9,580 nucleotides of DNA from MGNI01 sp964353875. GTDB taxonomy: Bacteria > Chloroflexota > Anaerolineae > Anaerolineales > E44-bin32. The stretch spans positions 1 through 9,580 of the forward strand of contig CAYGXU010000119.1 in NCBI GenBank assembly GCA_964353875.1, in the 5' to 3' direction. Each line of letters begins with the position of its first letter. Within the stretch, counting starts at the first letter, position 1. Positions 6,398 through 9,580 of the stretch are shown here, piece after piece. The notes under the pieces were generated by a model. It was not told where the DNA came from. It made no database searches and saw nothing but the letters and a program-made list of their open reading frames with translations. The translations under genes and the position numbers were made by a program.

Positions 6398-6531
6398 GGC
6401 TGGGGCGAAATCACTTCTCACTCGTGATTTCATCTTACTTAATCGTTTTTTCCCTTCTCTTCAAAGCTACTTTCATCCAAATCCGTCCTCTCTTTCCATA
6501 ACTCGTGAGAATGTGCGCTCATTCCTTCGGT

Positions 6532-7281
6532 TCAAGATCCTAATCCGATTCCGGCTCCAGATTCTGCGCTTTCATTCTGACCTGAGGTCGCATTTTCGCA
6601 TTCAGACATCTTTGTGGTTACATTTCCTCGGTAGAAGACTGCCCATCCATTGTCAGGGTTGATGCTGAGAGCTGTTTCGAAATCAGCGATACTTTCCTCA
6701 AAGCGATCCATGACCCCGTAGGCCAGCCCTCGATCAGCATAGGCCGTTGATAGTTCCTCGGGCGTGGCTGCAACTTCCATGGCCTGATTGAAGTATTCGA
6801 TCCCCAAAGCTAGGTTGCCCCTACCTCTGTAGATGATCCCCAGGTAGTCATAGGCTTCGAAGGTGGAGGGATCCAGTTCGATGGTCCTCTCGAAGGCTAC
6901 AATGGCCTCTGCAGAATGGACCAGTTTGAAGTGGAGATAGCCATAGATCAGGTGGGCCTCTGGCAGAGCAGGATCCAGTCGTATAGCTTCTTCAGCCCAG
7001 GGCAATCCATCCTTATATCGAAACAGGCCGGCGTAGGCTTGTGCCACCCGGACGTAACCGAGAGCCAATTCGGTGTCGTACTGCTCAGCGACCACTTCCT
7101 CTTCAACCTCTTCTTTGTGCTCCACAATCATCTCGGAAATTTGAGCCTTCTCACTGACACTGCCGCCCTCTGCATTCATGGGAACGCTGTTGACTGCGAT
7201 GCACAGGGTGGAGAGGATCGCTGCTGCGAGGATGATCATTTTCTTGCTGGAATTTCCTTTTCTTGCCTTTGAGGTCTTCAT
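6532..7281 (-). CDS. Exported or membrane-anchored TPR protein
   Basis: A 249-aa protein. A basic N-terminus (KTSKARKGNSSKK) and a hydrophobic segment at 15-30 (MIILAAAILSTLCIAV) form a signal peptide or N-terminal anchor. An acidic linker with an EEVEEEVV run occupies 50-68. Four TPR units follow (about 71-104, 105-138, 139-172, 176-209) with typical AIRLDP, TIELDP and ALSINP endings, then a partial fifth helix (FYRGN). The C-terminus (225-249) is Ser/Gly/Asn-rich. TPR arrays are protein-binding scaffolds, so it probably works outside the membrane with a partner not identifiable here. On the minus strand AGAAAGG precedes the ATG by 8 nt. The upstream region is heavily structured (hairpin, dyad and phased repeats at 7351-7433), which points to tight regulation. 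Confidence 0.88.
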   Translation of the reverse strand: MKTSKARKGNSSKKMIILAAAILSTLCIAVNSVPMNAEGGSVSEKAQISEMIVEHKEEVEEEVVAEQYDTELALGYVRVAQAYAGLFRYKDGLPWAEEAIRLDPALPEAHLIYGYLHFKLVHSAEAIVAFERTIELDPSTFEAYDYLGIIYRGRGNLALGIEYFNQAMEVAATPEELSTAYADRGLAYGVMDRFEESIADFETALSINPDNGWAVFYRGNVTTKMSECENATSGQNESAESGAGIGLGS

Positions 7282-7350
7282 TTTCTGTGCCTTTCTGATC
7301 TTGGTTCTCCCCTTGTTACTTGGATCATATGCCCTTAGGTGGAGACTGTC

Positions 7351-7366
7351 TGTCGCCGAAGCGACA
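7351..7366 (-). promoter_or_regulatory. TTCG-tetraloop hairpin in the leader of the TPR gene
   Basis: Read on the minus strand it is TGTCGC-TTCG-GCGACA: a perfect 6-bp stem with a C(UUCG)G loop, an exceptionally stable RNA tetraloop. It would lie in the 5' leader, 69 nt before the start codon. Confidence 0.5.
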
Positions 7367-7367
7367 T

Positions 7368-7410
7368 AACGATGTTTTCTATAGTGACCTCACTGTACAA
7401 AATCATCGTT
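7368..7410. promoter_or_regulatory. Near-perfect 43-bp dyad over the putative promoter of the TPR gene
   Basis: Arms AACGATGTTTT and AAAATCATCGTT enclose AGTGA-CC-TCACT. Pairing is nearly continuous, with one C/C mismatch, one wobble and one unpaired T. A -10-like TATAGA lies within it on the minus strand (7378-7383). No good -35 is visible, so an activated promoter is likely. Confidence 0.5.
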
Positions 7411-7433
7411 TCAGAATCGTTTAGGGATCGTTT
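7405..7433. promoter_or_regulatory. Three ATCGTTT direct repeats at 11-bp spacing
   Basis: Identical 7-mers start at 7405, 7416 and 7427, each followed by 4 variable bases. Seven conserved plus four variable bases on one helical face is the layout of operators bound head-to-tail by OmpR/PhoB-type response regulators. The array lies just upstream of the putative -10 for the TPR gene (minus strand). The regulator is not in the window. Confidence 0.55.
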
Positions 7434-7748
7434 CAAGAGCGTGACGCGGCATTACAGATTTGAAATCCGGTCTCCATTTATTTCTATGGTTTTCACCAAT
7501 GCGGAGGGGCGAAAATTCTACTCAGGGGCATTCTTCAGTGAATCCTAACAGTGATGAGTTGACCACAGCATCATCAATGAGCGGCTGCATGCTTAGTTCC
7601 TAGAAAGCTCGTTTGATTGGGCAGTAGCCAGAATGCGCTAGATTAGGGAAGCTTGTAGCGTGATCGAAAGGCATATCGTAGACTCGAATAAGGGGGAGAG
7701 ATTTGACCATTTGCGCTGGCTGCGTTGAAAAACATTTCCCCCGGCTAA
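7434..7748. other. Stretch without a supported gene
   Basis: No frame here has a ribosome-binding site or a recognisable product, and no RNA or repeat structure stood out. It separates the TPR gene's regulatory region from the gene fragments to the right. Confidence 0.5.
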
Positions 7749-7886
7749 TTCTAAGACCTCAAAATCCCTTATGGTATTGGGCACCTCATCGTCATAGCCA
7801 TCGCGGCATAAGTCGATGTAGGTCTCCGTCGGATAGCCATAAACATGGTCATAATTTACGGAAACATTGCCTGCGCCCAACTCCCT
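7749..7886 (-). pseudogene. Fragment resembling the C-terminus of a DUF6174 protein
   Basis: On the minus strand the frame reads NVSVNYDHVYGYPTETYID then DDEVPNTIRDFEVLE. The YGYPT...ID...DDE...DFE pattern matches, from memory, the C-terminal part of DUF6174 proteins, usually small lipoproteins. No N-terminal part, signal peptide or start signal is present. The frame is blocked just upstream (about 7910) and the amidohydrolase fragment on the other strand begins immediately there. The frame runs on to 7638 with unrecognisable sequence. The family assignment needs a profile search to be trusted. Confidence 0.4.
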
Positions 7887-7891
7887 CCTGG

Positions 7892-8089
7892 TATCCCATC
7901 TCGACGGTTATCTATGCTGCCCACGGAAGTGATATGGATACGGTCGTGATCGATGGCCAGATTGTGATGCAGGGTCGAGAAGTGCTGACCCTTGACGAAG
8001 AGGATATTTTGGAGGATATCCGCCGCCGGCATAGAACCGTAAGTGATCGGGCAAAGTTGACCATCGGCCCGCGTTGGCCGGTGCTTTAG
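7892..8089 (+). pseudogene. C-terminal remnant of an MtaD/TrzA-type amidohydrolase
   Basis: The last 65 codons of a metal-dependent hydrolase: YPISTVIYAAHGSDMDTVVI, then DGQIVMQGREVLTLDEEDIL, ending in GPRWPVL and TAG at 8087. The pattern YAAHGSDxDTVxxDGxxVMxxRxVLTxDE is characteristic of the closing beta-sandwich of 5-methylthioadenosine/S-adenosylhomocysteine deaminases and chlorohydrolases. The catalytic TIM barrel with its HxH and Asp metal ligands, normally about 370 residues, is absent. The preceding sequence belongs to an antisense DUF6174-like fragment. The piece has no usable start and is non-functional. The frame is uninterrupted over these codons, so the truncation may be fairly recent. 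Confidence 0.75.
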
Positions 8090-8528
8090 GGGATTTTAGA
8101 AGTAAGTCAATGATAAAACCCTTGCCCATATCTTCAAGTGATCGCCGGGTATGGACGCCCTCAAGAGCGAAGTCTTTAACTTCTAGATAGTTGCCTCCTC
8201 GAAAGCGTATTTCTTTTGGCTGATGCTTGCGTTTAGGAAAATCTTTAGGTCTGGCCTCTGGGATCAATATCTGAAAATAAATCAGAAGCTGCAACTTGTT
8301 CTTAGTCATGCAGAATATGCCTGGTGACAATGAAATCGCATCGCTTTGGTACAACGTCTTGGCCTGGACACCGAATGAGTGCCCTAACCAGCATTCTTAT
8401 CCCACAAACGATCTTATGAGTGAATTTTTGGACAGCTCTAGCAATCAGCTGTTGCTGAAAATCCATAAATCGGATATAAGCAATCAATTCGCGGGCTGGA
8501 CAGAAGCGAAGATCAAGAGAGGGAAGAT
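8090..8528. other. Stretch of about 440 nt without a firmly supported gene
   Basis: A minus-strand frame from ATG 8309 begins MTKNKLQLLIYFQILIPEA and contains GGNYLEVKDFALEGVHTRRS. It reads somewhat like protein, but it has no good ribosome-binding site and runs on antisense through the amidohydrolase remnant, so at most it is another fragment. A plus-strand frame ending at 8532 overlaps the next start by ATGA but has no ribosome-binding site. A small dyad, AGCAA-tCAGCTG-TTGCT, lies at 8440-8456. Confidence 0.45.
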
Positions 8529-9329
8529 ATGAGGTCTGCGAAAATTGCCATTTCGTTCTTTGCCATTTCATTGAGTGTTATGGCTTGCATGATTGATATA
8601 GGCGGACTCGGATCCGCATCTCCCACAGTGGATACCACGAGTGATCAGGAAACGGAGAGGGCGAAACCCCAGGTGTTTGAGGAAGCCGTAGATACAGCTG
8701 TTGCTGCTACAATGAGTGCCTGGCCGACAAATACTTCCATCCCGACGAACACCATCACACCTGCGCAGGATGGAACCCCTATTGCAGGATCCACCGGCAT
8801 CGCACCACCAGATCGTTTCGATATCCCCATTGAAGGCCAACCCTCTCTCGGACCTGAAAATGCCCCCATCGTTATGGTTGAGTTTGGCGACTTCAATTGT
8901 GGCTATTGCCGGAAGTGGCATCTGGAGACATTTCAACCCCTTTTGGATACCTATCCGCAACAAATTCGTTTCGTTTACCGGGATTTCGCTTTCCTCTCTG
9001 AAGAGTCCTTCAATGCTGCTGTGGCAGCGCAGTGTGCCTATGAGCAGGATGCCTTTTGGGCTTATCACGACGCACTCTTTACGCGCAGTGAACCGAAGGG
9101 GTTCGACACCTATCTCGTTTTTGCTCAGGAACTCGGATTGGACATTCAGGATTTCCAGGTATGTTTGGAAAGTGAAAGGGCTGCGGAAGAGGTCACAAGT
9201 GATGTGGAGCTTGCTTCCAGCATAGGGGTCCAAGGGACACCGACCTTCTTCATAAACGGCATTCCGCTGGTTGGCGCACAGCCCATAGAAAACTTTAAGA
9301 AGATCATGGATCAGGAATTAGGGGAATAG
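8529..9329 (+). CDS. DsbA-like thioredoxin-fold lipoprotein
   Basis: A 266-aa thiol-disulphide oxidoreductase probably tethered to the outside of the membrane. Residues 1-19 are a lipoprotein signal peptide with lipobox VMAC (C20). Residues 21-95 are a Thr/Pro/Ala-rich linker (AVAATMSAWPTNTSIPTNT) of the type frequent in Anaerolineae surface proteins. Residues 100-264 form a DsbA-type thioredoxin domain with active site C124-G-Y-C127, an inserted helical subdomain, and the cis-proline motif GVQGTPTFFING (P238). A second cysteine pair (C169, C212) is common in DsbA-like proteins of this group and may form a structural or regulatory disulphide. GAGAGGGA sits about 5 nt before the ATG. It likely forms or isomerises disulphides in exported proteins. 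No DsbB or VKOR partner is visible here. Confidence 0.93.
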   Translation: MRSAKIAISFFAISLSVMACMIDIGGLGSASPTVDTTSDQETERAKPQVFEEAVDTAVAATMSAWPTNTSIPTNTITPAQDGTPIAGSTGIAPPDRFDIPIEGQPSLGPENAPIVMVEFGDFNCGYCRKWHLETFQPLLDTYPQQIRFVYRDFAFLSEESFNAAVAAQCAYEQDAFWAYHDALFTRSEPKGFDTYLVFAQELGLDIQDFQVCLESERAAEEVTSDVELASSIGVQGTPTFFINGIPLVGAQPIENFKKIMDQELGE

Positions 9330-9580
9330 CACTGGTCGACGCGCTTGAGAGAGTAGGGCATTAGATTTCCATGAGAAGGATACTACCGGGTTCAGGATGA
9401 TCTTCCACGCTCGCATAGAAGCCCTTCGCAAATCAACTTAGTCAAGAACGTAGTCTGATATTTGCTGGTGATCGCTGCGATTTGAGGCTGTATAGGGAAA
9501 GGCTTGTGAATATCCATCAAGCCAAGACCTATTTATCCCGTTCACTTATGCGCGTTAGGGGTGGGAGGAAATCATTATTG
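9330..9580. other. Right end of the window, no supported gene
   Basis: On the minus strand, 9361-9432 reads GFYASVEDHPEPGSILLMEI before a TAA, which looks like the tail of a protein. A stop codon lies just upstream and I recognise no family, so it may be another remnant. No terminator for the oxidoreductase gene is evident. Confidence 0.4.

Noticed and set aside
6090..6662. 190-codon plus-strand frame
   Set aside because: It overlaps the minus-strand small gene and the end of the TPR gene, has no ribosome-binding site, and its product is a low-complexity Phe/Leu/Ser mix matching no family.
8308..8532. Plus-strand frame overlapping the DsbA-like start by ATGA
   Set aside because: The overlap looks operon-like, but there is no ribosome-binding site, the composition is not convincing, and a minus-strand frame shares its left edge.

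Overview
The window looks like a metagenome-assembled chromosome fragment from a Chloroflexota bacterium, probably Anaerolineae. This is inference. It rests on a cyclic-nucleotide-domain/SpoIIE phosphatase fusion, a surface thioredoxin-fold lipoprotein with the Thr/Pro-rich linker common in that class, and an intergenic cluster of palindromes. A 10-N scaffold gap at 534-543 indicates draft assembly.

Left half (1-5484, all on +): a signalling island. A cNMP-binding/coiled-coil/PP2C-SpoIIE phosphatase (1-1261, interrupted only by the N gap) overlaps by 8 nt a CRP/FNR-family regulator (1254-1940). A small protein with a strong Shine-Dalgarno (2132-2386) and a 16-bp-stem terminator follow. Next come a GAF-domain protein (2669-3451) and a compact subtilisin-like protease with an intact catalytic triad (3496-4335), 44 nt apart and probably co-transcribed. 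After about 330 nt without a recognisable gene lies the C-terminal 40 codons of a second SpoIIE phosphatase. It again overlaps by 8 nt a second CRP/FNR regulator (4786-5484), about 60% identical to the first without gaps over 220 residues. The island therefore holds two phosphatase-regulator modules, one complete and one with its phosphatase eroded. No STAS antagonist or RsbW-type kinase is visible, so the phosphatase target is outside the window or of another kind.

Middle (5485-6167): no supported gene. It holds a cluster of short palindromes flanked by imperfect copies of the sequence at the 3' end of the second regulator gene, and a 10-bp-stem terminator that serves the minus-strand genes to its right.

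Right-centre (6168-7433, minus strand): a small protein with an excellent ribosome-binding site and, upstream of it, an exported or membrane-anchored TPR protein. The TPR gene has an unusually structured upstream region: a TTCG-loop hairpin, a near-perfect 43-bp dyad over a putative -10, and three ATCGTTT direct repeats phased at exactly 11 bp, an arrangement like an OmpR/PhoB-type operator.

Right end (7434-9580): a gene graveyard with a fragment resembling the C-terminus of DUF6174 on minus, placed against the C-terminus of an MtaD/amidohydrolase-like protein on plus. After it comes an intact DsbA-like lipoprotein (8529-9329) and 251 nt with no supported gene.
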